IMG/VR virus record: IMGVR_UViG_3300028809_000022
Span: 1 to 47,812 of that record
DNA: 47,812 bases
Direction: 5' to 3' (one strand)
Source: a virus
The translations under genes were made by a program, and so were the position numbers. Below are positions 1 through 6,273 of the stretch, piece after piece. Within the stretch, counting starts at the first letter, position 1; the number at the start of each line of letters is the position of its first letter. The notes beneath the pieces are model-generated. The model did not search any database and had not been told where the DNA came from. It was given only the letters and a program-made list of their open reading frames with translations.

Positions 1-89
1 GGTGGACTACCTGCAGAATCTGCATACCCCCCCCTGGAGGCTCTATCCCGCGGCTTTCATCCTCCCAGAACCCGCAAATCGCGCGCATT
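1..89. other. Genome-end region, candidate packaging (cos) site
   Basis: No gene is visible here. The stretch contains a perfect 13-base palindrome (12-24, TGCAGA-A-TCTGCA) and a run of eight C (27-34). It lies between the HNH nuclease gene and, across the window edge, terS. In HK97-like cos phages the cohesive-end site normally sits between these two genes, so the window edges are probably at or near the packaging cut. That is inference from gene order; no terminase recognition sequence is known to me here. Confidence 0.35.
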
Positions 90-110
90 AAAAAGCCCTC
101 ATTCGAGGGC
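90..110 (-). terminator. Rho-independent terminator after the HNH gene
   Basis: Read on the minus strand, GCCCTC-GAAT-GAGGGC is followed directly by TTTTT. It stands 24 bases beyond the stop codon of the HNH gene, at the end of the leftward operon. Late transcription into terS across the genome end therefore needs another promoter or antitermination. Confidence 0.85.
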
Positions 111-133
111 CGTTTAGGTGCTGCCTATTCGCT

Positions 134-484
134 TTATCCCTTTCGATCGGCTCCGATTCCGCCATCGGCCGCCGTCTTGGTCCCGTGACACGGCTTGCAC
201 AGCGGCTGCCAGTTCGACGTATCCCAGAACAGCGTCATGTCGCCTCGGTGATCCTTGATATGGTCGACCAGGGTGGCTTCGGTCACCTTGCCTTGGGCCT
301 CGCACATACGGCAAAGCGGGTGCTTCGCCAAATACCCCAAGCGTGCGCGCTGCCACTTGCCGCCATAGCCACGTTGCGCCGTGGTCAATCCCTCACGCCA
401 CGCATCAGGATTCAGCATCTTGACTGCCTGGGTATCCGCTACGGCAGCGCGAGTGGGTTGCATGCGGACGCGGGGCTTAGCCAC
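134..484 (-). CDS. HNH endonuclease (terminase-associated type)
   Basis: A 116-residue protein with a GTG start at 484 that overlaps the stop of the upstream gene by 8 bases. The HNH zinc-finger nuclease core is plain: Cys58/Cys61, Asp74-His75 (VDHI), Asn91, Cys96/Cys99-His100. Small HNH proteins of this kind lie next to the small terminase gene in many HK97-like cos phages, where they are known to take part in packaging with the terminase. The position at the genome end beside terS fits that role rather than homing. An in-frame ATG at 463 is an alternative start but has no ribosome binding site. Confidence 0.88.
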   Translation of the reverse strand: MAKPRVRMQPTRAAVADTQAVKMLNPDAWREGLTTAQRGYGGKWQRARLGYLAKHPLCRMCEAQGKVTEATLVDHIKDHRGDMTLFWDTSNWQPLCKPCHGTKTAADGGIGADRKG

Positions 485-848
485 GGAAGCTACCTTCGAC
501 GAACCTATCGATCGCCTCTTGGGTTACCTCAGCACGACCTACTGGCCGGCTATTCAGCGATGAGGGACGCGCGTTAAGCCCCTGTGGGGCCGTATCAGCG
601 ACGATCGCATCGGGGGCTTCACCCTGAACCGCAATCTTCTCTAGCGCCTCACAGACGCGAAGCAGGAGTGCCTCAGACCCCATCTTGAGTTCCACGTCTA
701 CGCCAAATGGCAAGACCATAGGCTCAACGCCCAGTTTGTCCGCTGTCGGGGTGATCGCTGCGGTCAGCCTCTCGATCTGCTCGTCTGTCAGCGCCATTCC
801 CATCTTCAGCACAAGCAACCCGTTGCTTGATTTGTTCGAATCGTTCAT
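477..848 (-). CDS. Hypothetical protein, 123 aa
   Basis: I do not recognise a family. The ATG at 848 is preceded by GGAGA at a 7-base spacing, which supports this start even though it lies inside the preceding gene. The protein has no membrane segment. The middle is rich in Leu, Val and Glu, including a predicted helix around residues 58-75, and the C-terminal third is polar. It belongs to the leftward operon between the primase and the HNH nuclease, overlapping the latter by 8 bases, so the two are probably translationally coupled. Confidence 0.7.
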   Translation of the reverse strand: MNDSNKSSNGLLVLKMGMALTDEQIERLTAAITPTADKLGVEPMVLPFGVDVELKMGSEALLLRVCEALEKIAVQGEAPDAIVADTAPQGLNARPSSLNSRPVGRAEVTQEAIDRFVEGSFRG

Positions 849-909
849 TCGCTATCTCCATCCACTTTTTGAGTTTGGCCCGTCGCCGAGCGCAGCCTGC
901 ACACGCCAT
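724..909 (-). CDS. Small CxxC protein, overlaps next gene out of frame
   Basis: A 61-residue protein starting at ATG 909, which has a good ribosome binding site (GGGAGAAG). It begins MACAGCARRRAKLKKW, a Cys-x2-Cys plus basic-helix pattern seen in short phage proteins; the C-terminus of the 4011-4241 protein (CVACAKKRAKL) is very similar. Its last 125 bases overlap the start of the next gene in another frame. There the protein becomes a run of Arg, Asp and Gly, as expected if that part is constrained by the other frame. The function is unknown. Confidence 0.55.
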   Translation of the reverse strand: MACAGCARRRAKLKKWMEIANERFEQIKQRVACAEDGNGADRRADREADRSDHPDSGQTGR

Positions 910-1184
910 ATCACTTCTCCCGTTTCGTCGCACCAGCCTAGCGCCACATGAGCACCTCGACCAGTACCCAGCGATCTGCGAAACGGTCAGGGGATGCGAA
1001 AGGGTAAATGTGCAAAAGCTGCGTGTTCATCACATTTCATCGAATCCGCAGTTTTTACGTTTTCTATTCTCGATTGCTTGAAAAAACGATTGCATGTTGC
1101 ATTACTCCTAGACAGAGTAATGCAATGCAACCAAGATCCGGTTGCATATATGCTATTTGCAACCCTATTTGCAATGCAATCGTA
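910..1184. other. Non-coding AT-rich region after the primase gene
   Basis: No convincing gene on either strand. The stretch is richer in A and T than its surroundings and has A/T runs (for example AAAAAA at 1081-1086). It holds the repeat cluster at 1090-1179 described separately. On the minus strand TTGCAA (1174-1169), an 18-base spacer and TATATG (1150-1145) form a possible sigma70-type promoter for the downstream small genes and HNH gene. It is only moderately close to consensus. Confidence 0.5.
1090..1179. repeat. TTGCAT/ATGCAA repeat cluster, candidate origin or operator array
   Basis: Within 90 bases there are eight copies of a TTGCA(T/A) element in both orientations, at about 1090, 1097, 1120, 1125, 1142, 1157, 1169 and 1174. 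Two lie in an 11-base perfect inverted repeat (1097-1107 and 1115-1125, seven-base loop). Two more lie in a direct repeat CTATTTGCAA (1153-1162 and 1165-1174, 12-base period). GCATATATGC (1144-1153) is a 10-base palindrome. The cluster sits immediately past the stop codon of the primase-helicase gene, a common place for a phage origin. Origin function is inference. Confidence 0.6.
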
Positions 1185-3149
1185 TCAATCCGCATTTTCT
1201 GCGCTCAGGGAAATCATACCGTTTTCCGCAAAAATTGCGCCTTTCTCGATCAGATTCTCGATTGACCTGTTAAAGGCTTGGTTCATATAGCCCGGCTTTT
1301 TGCCTGGCTCGAACTGCGAAACGAACTCATCGCGAACCCTGGCCGATTCGATAGCACCGCCAGTTTCCATGCCGAGCAGGTCGTGTAGGATGCCGAGGAT
1401 CGACAGCTCGTTCTTACCGGTCTTCTTCTTTTTGTCTTCCGTTTCCACCGTACCAGGGCCGAGGAACTCGACGATGCAGCTAGAGATATCATCGCCATCC
1501 TCATCAATCCCGAGTACGACCGTGTGAAGGGTGAAGATGTAGCTTAGGCCCTCTCGGCCGTCCTTCATCTTGGTCGTGGTGATGCTGCGAGTATCCTTGC
1601 CTCTCTTAACCTCAAGCTCGACGTCGCAGGCCGCCTTGATGCTGGAGTGGCCGCGAGAGCCCTTGGAAGCGTCCTTACCGCTATGGTGGACCAGTAGGAC
1701 CATAGCGCCGCTACGCTGCGCCAGCCGCTTGCACTGGCTGAGGGCTACGCCTACGTCTTCACCGCTGTTCTCGTTCGCGCCTGCCGTCACTTGGGCGAAG
1801 GTATCCATCACAATCAGATCGTATGGCTCGCGCTCACAAACCTCTTTGATAAGATCGGACACCTGCGCCACGTCCATAAGGTTCGGCGTTACGTCGTAGA
1901 TGACGTCGAAGCCGATACGGGATAGCGCGTGTTGGTGGCAGTAGGCCCGAATCCGTTGTCTGAAGCCCGAGACACCTTCCGCTACCACATAAAGGACTCG
2001 GCCAGCGCTGACGCGGTGCCCGTTCCACGTTTCCAGGCCGCGTGAAATGGCGGCGCACATATCCAAAGTGGCGAACGACTTGCCTGCACCAGATTCGCCG
2101 AAGAGAACGCCTAGCATGCCTTGGGGCAAGAACCCTTTGATAAGCCATTTGATCGATGCTTCCTGAGCCGCAAACTCGTCGTCTGCGGTGATGCGGAACT
2201 TCCCGCTCTTGGGCATCGCAAGGGATTCGAATTCATCGGCGGAAGCTACCTCCAAGCCAGTTTCGCCGCCATGCTCGCGGATCATCTGAAGAACGGTGCC
2301 CATGGTCTTATAATCAGCGGTGCCGTTCCGGCCGAACGAGACCCACCGTTCCATGCTGTACTCAGTGCTCGTGTACTTAGGCGAGCGGGAAGACCACTCG
2401 TCCCAGATGTCGAAGCCTTCGCCTTCAGTCTCGTGATGCACACACATGCCCACCGCGACCCAATCGTCGTAGTGCAGGTCTTCCGGAAGCTTCTTCAGGA
2501 ACTCGGCGATCTCTTCGAACGAAAAGCCCATGGTCGGTTTGCCCGCGCCGACGCATTCAGCCCTTACCCGATCTAGACGTTTGAAGCGAGTAGCGCAGAA
2601 CGCCTTCACCTCTTCGGTAAGGGGAGCGACGGTGTTCTCCGATCCGGTCAGTTCAGTAAGTTCAGTAACGTGGCCAGTGAACGTCACGAAGCCTTTCGCG
2701 TGGAACGTCTCGAAGCCGAACGATCCGTCGACCGGAGTACTATCCTTGCTGTCCGGCGATTCGCCCAGCATAAAAGCGCGGACACCCGTACCGGAAGGGC
2801 TCAGCTCGGCGTAAGTGCCCGCGGTTAGCTTCTCCACGCGCGGATCTATGACGCCGTCTTTGACGCAGTTGTCGAAGTCTAGAGCGGTAATCCCGAACTC
2901 AGGCATCAACGCAAGTCCAACGCCGGCGAAGTCGTGCTTCTCGGCGAAAGCCTTAGCATCGTCGAACGATACGAGTAAGCGGCGATCTTCGGCAGATCCG
3001 TGAGTTCTGTTGCGTACAGACCCAGAAAGGTAATACGGCATCTTTAGTGCCTTCGGCCTTCCGGGCCGCTGGACCCATCGCCAAACCAGCCAGCCTTTCA
3101 GTTCCCGCAGCGCAGCCGGTGCCTGCAGGTGCTCGAATTTCTTAGCCAT
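1185..3149 (-). CDS. Bifunctional primase-helicase (Prim-Pol-like plus RepA-type ATPase)
   Basis: About 654 residues. The N-terminal 170 or so residues resemble the archaeo-eukaryotic-type Prim-Pol domain of phage and plasmid primases (ALDFDNC; SPSGTGVRAF). A PriCT-like linker (about 215-285; DDWVAVGMCVHHE) follows. Then comes a RecA-fold hexameric helicase domain of the RepA/AAA_25 type, with Walker A GESGAGKS near 351-358 and Walker B LIVMD near 447. It is expected to prime and unwind DNA at the replication fork. The ATG at 3149 is preferred because GGGAG lies upstream at proper spacing; an in-frame GTG at 3164 is also possible. It lies 19 bases after the Cro-like gene in the same operon. 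Confidence 0.88.
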   Translation of the reverse strand: MAKKFEHLQAPAALRELKGWLVWRWVQRPGRPKALKMPYYLSGSVRNRTHGSAEDRRLLVSFDDAKAFAEKHDFAGVGLALMPEFGITALDFDNCVKDGVIDPRVEKLTAGTYAELSPSGTGVRAFMLGESPDSKDSTPVDGSFGFETFHAKGFVTFTGHVTELTELTGSENTVAPLTEEVKAFCATRFKRLDRVRAECVGAGKPTMGFSFEEIAEFLKKLPEDLHYDDWVAVGMCVHHETEGEGFDIWDEWSSRSPKYTSTEYSMERWVSFGRNGTADYKTMGTVLQMIREHGGETGLEVASADEFESLAMPKSGKFRITADDEFAAQEASIKWLIKGFLPQGMLGVLFGESGAGKSFATLDMCAAISRGLETWNGHRVSAGRVLYVVAEGVSGFRQRIRAYCHQHALSRIGFDVIYDVTPNLMDVAQVSDLIKEVCEREPYDLIVMDTFAQVTAGANENSGEDVGVALSQCKRLAQRSGAMVLLVHHSGKDASKGSRGHSSIKAACDVELEVKRGKDTRSITTTKMKDGREGLSYIFTLHTVVLGIDEDGDDISSCIVEFLGPGTVETEDKKKKTGKNELSILGILHDLLGMETGGAIESARVRDEFVSQFEPGKKPGYMNQAFNRSIENLIEKGAIFAENGMISLSAENAD

Positions 3150-3168
3150 TTTTGCGGCTCCCACGGCG

Positions 3169-3483
3169 TCACGCTTCGTCGGAGAAGTTGGGCTCCGCCA
3201 GTGCGGCAGCGTATTTCGGATTCATCAGCTCAGCACGCGGCACGCCGTACAGCGATTCGATTTCCGTAACCCGGATCAGAGGCACATAACCCTGGCCCAT
3301 CCATTGTTGGACAGCCTGGTAAGAGACGCCCAGTTGGCGCGCCATAGGCGAAAGGCCACCGGCGGCTACTACGGCGGCGAGAATGCCGGTGTATTTCTTG
3401 GCCGACATGACGGTGTTCAGTAAGGCGCCGTGCGTGCCGTCGTTGATGATGCGTTGGGTCAGTTCTTTGAGACGGTTGTCCAT
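3169..3483 (-). CDS. Cro/YdaS-like helix-turn-helix regulator
   Basis: A 104-residue protein. The start at 3483 follows GGAGAAG and shares its A with the stop of the upstream gene (TAATG). Residues about 41-88 match the YdaS/Cro-type HTH pattern: GGLSPMARQLGVSYQAVQQW, then a variable loop, then I-E-x-L-Y-G-V-P-R-A-E-L-M-N-P. Such proteins bind operator DNA in the control regions of temperate and lytic phages. It is the first recognisable gene of the leftward operon and faces the rightward early promoter, so it probably represses one or both divergent promoters. No CI-type partner was found. Confidence 0.82.
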   Translation of the reverse strand: MDNRLKELTQRIINDGTHGALLNTVMSAKKYTGILAAVVAAGGLSPMARQLGVSYQAVQQWMGQGYVPLIRVTEIESLYGVPRAELMNPKYAAALAEPNFSDEA

Positions 3484-3716
3484 TATTTCTTCTCCGGGGT
3501 CTTGGAAAGGTCTTTGCTTCGGGCTTCCAGCATTGCGTCTGCGATTCGGTAAGCGAGCACCGCTACGTTCAGCCGGGCATCCGCCTTCCAATCCGTAACG
3601 GTAGGATCGAATTCGTAGCGCGTGTCGTACTCGCTCAGGCGCATCAGTTGTCCTAGCGCCTCGATCGCGGCGGTATCTCGGAAAGCTAACTCTTCTGCGG
3701 TTCGCTGTTTTGCCAT
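3483..3716 (-). CDS. Hypothetical protein, first gene of the leftward operon
   Basis: The likely start is ATG 3716, giving 77 residues beginning MAKQRTAEEL. A longer in-frame reading to 3767 is less likely because it runs into the promoter area. The protein is soluble, charged and mostly helical by composition (AADRLN.. and EARSKDLSK-like stretches). It ends exactly at the start of the Cro-like gene (TAATG overlap), so the two are coupled. I do not recognise the family. Confidence 0.6.
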   Translation of the reverse strand: MAKQRTAEELAFRDTAAIEALGQLMRLSEYDTRYEFDPTVTDWKADARLNVAVLAYRIADAMLEARSKDLSKTPEKK

Positions 3717-3747
3717 TGCTCTATACCTATCGGCGTGAATTCGGGCT

Positions 3748-3777
3748 AGCATACAACCACTCGCCAACGAAACGCAA
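3748..3777 (-). promoter_or_regulatory. Candidate leftward promoter
   Basis: On the minus strand TTGCGT (3777-3772), an 18-base spacer and TATGCT (3753-3748) precede the first leftward gene by about 30 bases. The match to sigma70 consensus is weak. The position in the divergent control region, opposite the stronger rightward promoter, is the main support. Confidence 0.35.
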
Positions 3778-3848
3778 GCTAGCAGTCTCTTGCGCTCCTA
3801 CCCTCTGTACCCGCGGACGAACGGTAGGAAAGAATTTGAACGAGGTGC

Positions 3849-3877
3849 TAGACAACACAAGAATCTACTTGTACAGT
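3849..3877 (+). promoter_or_regulatory. Early rightward promoter with internal inverted repeat
   Basis: TAGACA (3849-3854), a 17-base spacer and TACAGT (3872-3877) form a sigma70-type promoter. The spacer contains ACAAG-AATCTA-CTTGT (3857-3872), a perfect 5-base inverted repeat with a 6-base gap. The same element starts two bases after the -35 box in the promoters at 5209 and 10067, so it is probably an operator. This promoter opens the rightward early region. Confidence 0.65.
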
Positions 3878-3912
3878 TCATCTCACCAACCACAACAACG
3901 GAGAACGCCACC

Positions 3913-3951
3913 ATGTGGACCGCCGCCCTGATCCTCCTCTTGCTGTTCTGA
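3913..3951 (+). CDS. Leader peptide, 12 aa, hydrophobic
   Basis: ATG 3913 to TGA 3951 encodes MWTAALILLLLF, half of it Leu or Ile. CGGAG lies 11-12 bases upstream, a loose spacing. The stop codon is 5 bases before a strong hairpin terminator (3957-3974). A short leader reading frame followed by a terminator and then the operon is the layout of an attenuator. It could equally be a tiny membrane peptide or chance. Confidence 0.35.
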   Translation: MWTAALILLLLF

Positions 3952-3956
3952 TGTGG

Positions 3957-3976
3957 ACCCCGCTTCGGCGGGGTTT
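3957..3976 (+). terminator. UUCG-capped hairpin, possible attenuator
   Basis: ACCCCGC-TTCG-GCGGGGT is a 7-base-pair stem with a UUCG tetraloop, followed by TTGT, a weak U tract. It lies between the first early promoter and gene 4011-4241. It is therefore likely to stop part of the transcripts or to insulate the operon. Confidence 0.6.
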
Positions 3977-4010
3977 GTCGGTACCGAAACCATAATACGG
4001 AGATAGTGAG

Positions 4011-4241
4011 ATGCACCAGCCAATGCAAGGCGCCTCGGCGCAGGTAGAGAATAAAAACGAGAAGCCAACCCGCGGATGGGGTTTCCCGGGAAATTCTAGG
4101 AAAGCGCATTACTTTGACGATTCAATGTTCTCGCTGTGCAAACGATGGGCGTACACCGGAGAGCTTGAAGACACCCGGCACGAACACCCTGATAACTGCG
4201 TAGCTTGCGCGAAGAAACGCGCAAAGCTCTTCGGCCAATAA
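4011..4241 (+). CDS. Small early protein with C-terminal CxxC
   Basis: A 76-residue protein with GGAG 8 bases upstream of the ATG. Its middle reads RGWGFPGNSRKAHYF and it ends in a Cys-x2-Cys plus basic helix (CVACAKKRAKLFGQ), alike in style to the 724-909 protein. A further Cys (SLCKRW) could complete a zinc site. It is the first full-size gene after the early promoter and hairpin, so it is likely to be made soon after infection. The role is unknown; a nucleic-acid-binding or host-takeover protein is a guess. Confidence 0.75.
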   Translation: MHQPMQGASAQVENKNEKPTRGWGFPGNSRKAHYFDDSMFSLCKRWAYTGELEDTRHEHPDNCVACAKKRAKLFGQ

Positions 4242-4252
4242 GGAGATCCACC

Positions 4253-4543
4253 ATGGGCAAACTAGTACTCACCCGGCGCGCCGGGGAAAGTGTGAAGCTT
4301 ACCGAGCCGAACGGCGAGGTTTGGGTAATTCGCGTCGAGCAGATTGCGTCCATGCTACGCCAGCGCATCGTAGGAACGCTGACTACCCCAAGCGGATTTG
4401 AGAGGCTTTACCTGGACGCGAATCAATGCCGAACCTTCGCCGGCGGCAACGTCGAGCTGCGTCCGCATAAGCGGCCAGACCAAGCGATTCTGGCTTTCGA
4501 CTTCCATCGGGATGTGACTATCGTCAGGACGGAGATTGCGTGA
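4253..4543 (+). CDS. CsrA/RsmA-like RNA-binding protein with insertion
   Basis: A 96-residue protein starting at ATG 4253, with AAGGAG 7 bases upstream. The first 15 residues, MGKLVLTRRAGESVK, match the first strand of CsrA (LxLTRRxGE). The end, AFDFHRDVTIVRTEI, matches the last strand of CsrA, where APK-x-V-x-I-x-R-x-E-I carries the RNA-binding Arg. Between them lie about 35-40 extra residues (roughly 34-76) absent from the usual 60-residue CsrA. CsrA proteins bind GGA motifs in mRNA leaders and block or alter translation. A phage copy could redirect host or phage mRNA use. The assignment rests on the two ends, so it is probable rather than sure. Confidence 0.6.
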   Translation: MGKLVLTRRAGESVKLTEPNGEVWVIRVEQIASMLRQRIVGTLTTPSGFERLYLDANQCRTFAGGNVELRPHKRPDQAILAFDFHRDVTIVRTEIA

Positions 4544-4830
4544 TGGCTAATTTGATCAGATGCGCAACGTGTGAAGGGTGGGGCGTTACTTCTTACGATG
4601 CCGCAGGTGTTCCACACATGTGCGAACGGTGTAAAGGCGTCGGTAAAGTGGAGGAGGTTGAATACCCGCCTATAGAATACGCGTTAACCGCTTGTCAAGC
4701 CGCTGTAAAAGCAGTGTTGGATATGGCAATCGAAAAATTGAATTCGAACAGCTTTGAAGCGCGCGAACTGGCCGAGCTAGTCGTCAAGCTATTCGACGAC
4801 TTCGAGCTTGAAGAAGCGGAGCCTTGGTGA
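4543..4830 (+). CDS. DnaJ-type zinc-finger protein (two CxxCxGxG)
   Basis: A 95-residue protein. The ATG at 4543 overlaps the previous stop (TGATG) and follows GGAG. The N-terminus carries two Cys-x2-Cys-x-Gly-x-Gly units (CATCEGWG and CERCKGVG), the zinc-binding signature of the DnaJ central domain. The C-terminal half is an acidic helical segment ending EEAEPW. No J domain is present, so it is not a full chaperone. Short phage proteins with this fold are common and mostly uncharacterised. Confidence 0.75.
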   Translation: MANLIRCATCEGWGVTSYDAAGVPHMCERCKGVGKVEEVEYPPIEYALTACQAAVKAVLDMAIEKLNSNSFEARELAELVVKLFDDFELEEAEPW

Positions 4831-4994
4831 CCCAAATGACCCTCCAATGCCCAAAGTGCGGTAACCCATACGTGATCCGTATGAGCAGCCTTCGCATTAT
4901 CCACTGCCCGGATTGCCATACCGAATCACCCTGGCCGTTGAAGGACGGTCAGAAGCCTTTGATCAATACGAACCGAGGAGATCGGAAGAAATGA
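4827..4994 (+). CDS. Zinc-ribbon miniprotein, 55 aa
   Basis: The GTG start at 4827 overlaps the previous stop and has CGGAG 5 bases upstream; an ATG at 4836 is in frame but too far from it. Two Cys-x2-Cys pairs (CPKC near 8-11 and CPDC near 27-30) make a four-Cys zinc ribbon, with a basic tail. The size and layout recall the Com-type translational regulators of Mu-like phages, but that similarity is only in general form. Confidence 0.65.
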   Translation: MTQMTLQCPKCGNPYVIRMSSLRIIHCPDCHTESPWPLKDGQKPLINTNRGDRKK

Positions 4995-5191
4995 AATTCG
5001 TTCTAGGAGCCGTGCTGTACCTGTTTTTCTGCGGATTAGCTTTCGGCCCTATGGTTGGCGACGAAATCCGTTGCGGAGAGCGCCCAAAGGTGAAAGACGC
5101 CTTGATCTTCGCGATTAGTCTCCCGCTAGTAGTCGGCGTGGCGATGACTGCAGGTGATATCCCGGAGCGCGAAATGTGCGAGAAACCCTAA
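4991..5191 (+). CDS. Small two-helix membrane protein
   Basis: A 66-residue protein starting in an ATGA overlap with the zinc-ribbon gene. There are two hydrophobic segments, residues about 3-20 (FVLGAVLYLFFCGLAFG) and about 37-53 (ALIFAISLPLVVGVAM), separated by a charged loop. It is probably an inner-membrane protein. It is the last gene before the second early promoter. No family is recognised. Confidence 0.65.
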   Translation: MKFVLGAVLYLFFCGLAFGPMVGDEIRCGERPKVKDALIFAISLPLVVGVAMTAGDIPEREMCEKP

Positions 5192-5208
5192 CCGTTCATC
5201 GGAACCAC

Positions 5209-5237
5209 TAGTAATCACAAGTAGCTTGTTGTATAGT
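5209..5237 (+). promoter_or_regulatory. Early promoter with ACAAG inverted repeat
   Basis: TAGTAA (5209-5214), a 17-base spacer and TATAGT (5232-5237). ACAAG-TAGCTT-GTTGT (5217-5232) starts two bases after the -35 box, exactly as at 3849 and 10067. The -35 is poor, which suggests activation or dependence on the shared element. It drives the gene run 5267-6997. Confidence 0.6.
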
Positions 5238-5266
5238 TCGTTTACACAAACACAGGAGGTTGCGAG

Positions 5267-5419
5267 ATGCGAAACCCACTCTTCATATTTTTCACATCGC
5301 TTGCCGGGATTCTCGTAGCTAGCGCGTTTTACTCGGGCGTAGACAATCCCGTTACCTTTCTTCTAGCCGCGGGAGCCACCGTATCCGGTGTAATCGCGGT
5401 AGCGGAATTCAACGTATGA
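5267..5419 (+). CDS. Small membrane protein, 50 aa
   Basis: ATG 5267 follows AGGAGG at a good spacing. The translated peptide has two hydrophobic stretches (LFIFFTSLAGILVASAF and FLLAAGATVSGVIAV) around a short polar turn, so a two-pass membrane hairpin is likely. It is the first gene after the promoter at 5209, and the next gene begins in an ATGA overlap. The function is unknown. Confidence 0.65.
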   Translation: MRNPLFIFFTSLAGILVASAFYSGVDNPVTFLLAAGATVSGVIAVAEFNV

Positions 5420-5586
5420 ACCGCTTCAAGCCTAACCAGGTCGTGCGCATCAACGACACGCAGAGCGAGTACCACAAGATGCGGGCCAAGGTGGTAAAGG
5501 TCGGCCAAAGGAGCTACGACGTGGCCGTAGGGCGGTTAACTATGCGCGTCGTACCAGAACAACTTTTGGGAGTGAGAAGACCGTGA
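5416..5586 (+). CDS. Hypothetical protein, 56 aa
   Basis: It starts at the ATGA overlap with the preceding membrane protein and ends in a GTGA overlap with the next gene, so three genes are translated in series. It is a basic, beta-rich sequence with alternating Val and charged residues (AKVVKVGQRSYDVAVG), suggestive of a small barrel such as a KOW- or SH3-like fold. That is a reading of composition, not of a recognised family. Confidence 0.6.
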   Translation: MNRFKPNQVVRINDTQSEYHKMRAKVVKVGQRSYDVAVGRLTMRVVPEQLLGVRRP

Positions 5587-5849
5587 AACGTTTTACGTCA
5601 GAGGATTTCGAGGTAGGACAACAGGTTGTATGCGTAGACCCGGATAAATTCCTGCAACCTCGGAGAAACTATCTTAGGGATCGCGTAGGCACAGTGATTA
5701 AGGTTTACCCGGCCGAGCGACCAGGGCCCCAATATTGCGGCTGGACAAACTGCGTTTCTGTTCTTTGGGGTAAGCGGAATGGTCGTGGTAAAGAGCAAGA
5801 GATTCTAATGCGGCCACGCGATATAACCTTGGTAGGAGACTCCAAATGA
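5583..5849 (+). CDS. Hypothetical protein, 88 aa, SH3-like composition
   Basis: GTG start at 5583 in a GTGA overlap. The protein begins with FEVGQQVVCVDPDK and has RVGTVIKVYPAE in the middle. This is the pattern of small beta-barrels of the KOW/SH3 type, with V-x-G-x-x-V and G-T-V turns. It has no membrane segment. It may be a paralogue in fold of the preceding 56-residue gene. The function is unknown. Confidence 0.65.
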   Translation: MKRFTSEDFEVGQQVVCVDPDKFLQPRRNYLRDRVGTVIKVYPAERPGPQYCGWTNCVSVLWGKRNGRGKEQEILMRPRDITLVGDSK

Positions 5850-6007
5850 TCCGTCAATCCGCTAACCGCCCATGGCAACCGGACTGCTACATCCTTTTGT
5901 CGGGCATTGTCTGCTCGCCGGAGCACGTCCGTAAGGTACTCAGCCAGGAAGAGGCCCGCGCCGCGCGTGAGGCCACCGCAGCCATCTACAGGATGATGAA
6001 AGGATGA
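5846..6007 (+). CDS. Hypothetical protein, 53 aa
   Basis: ATG 5846 overlaps the previous stop and has TAGGAG upstream. Two Cys residues (C14, C23) sit in the N-terminal half (PDCYILLSGIVC). The C-terminal half is a helix rich in Ala, Arg and Glu. It ends with ATGA into the next gene. No family is recognised. Confidence 0.6.
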   Translation: MIRQSANRPWQPDCYILLSGIVCSPEHVRKVLSQEEARAAREATAAIYRMMKG

Positions 6008-6273
6008 ACGAGTCACACGTAGGGGCCGTCAGGGTAGTTAAAACCGATAACGGCGAGCGATATGAGGGCGTGCTCTTGGCATCCGCTATCCTAGCCGGCC
6101 AAGTCGAACACGGAACTAAGCTTTATATCCATGCGACGACAGACCCGCGAGAGCTGAGCAATCTGCTCCGTGAGTTGCTGGAGTATGCAGAGCTCGGTTG
6201 GGACTTCGAACCTGAGATCGCTGTAAGAGTTCGCGCCGCCTTGAAGGCCAAAGCACTCGGAGAAAAACCATGA
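6004..6273 (+). CDS. Hypothetical protein, 89 aa
   Basis: It starts in an ATGA overlap. The N-terminal half looks beta-rich (GAVRVVKTDNGERYEGV) and the C-terminal half helical (ELSNLLRELLEYAEL, then RVRAALKAKAL). It is soluble and slightly acidic. It is flanked on both sides by 4-base overlaps, so it is part of the coupled run from 5267 to 6586. The role is unknown. Confidence 0.65.
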   Translation: MNESHVGAVRVVKTDNGERYEGVLLASAILAGQVEHGTKLYIHATTDPRELSNLLRELLEYAELGWDFEPEIAVRVRAALKAKALGEKP

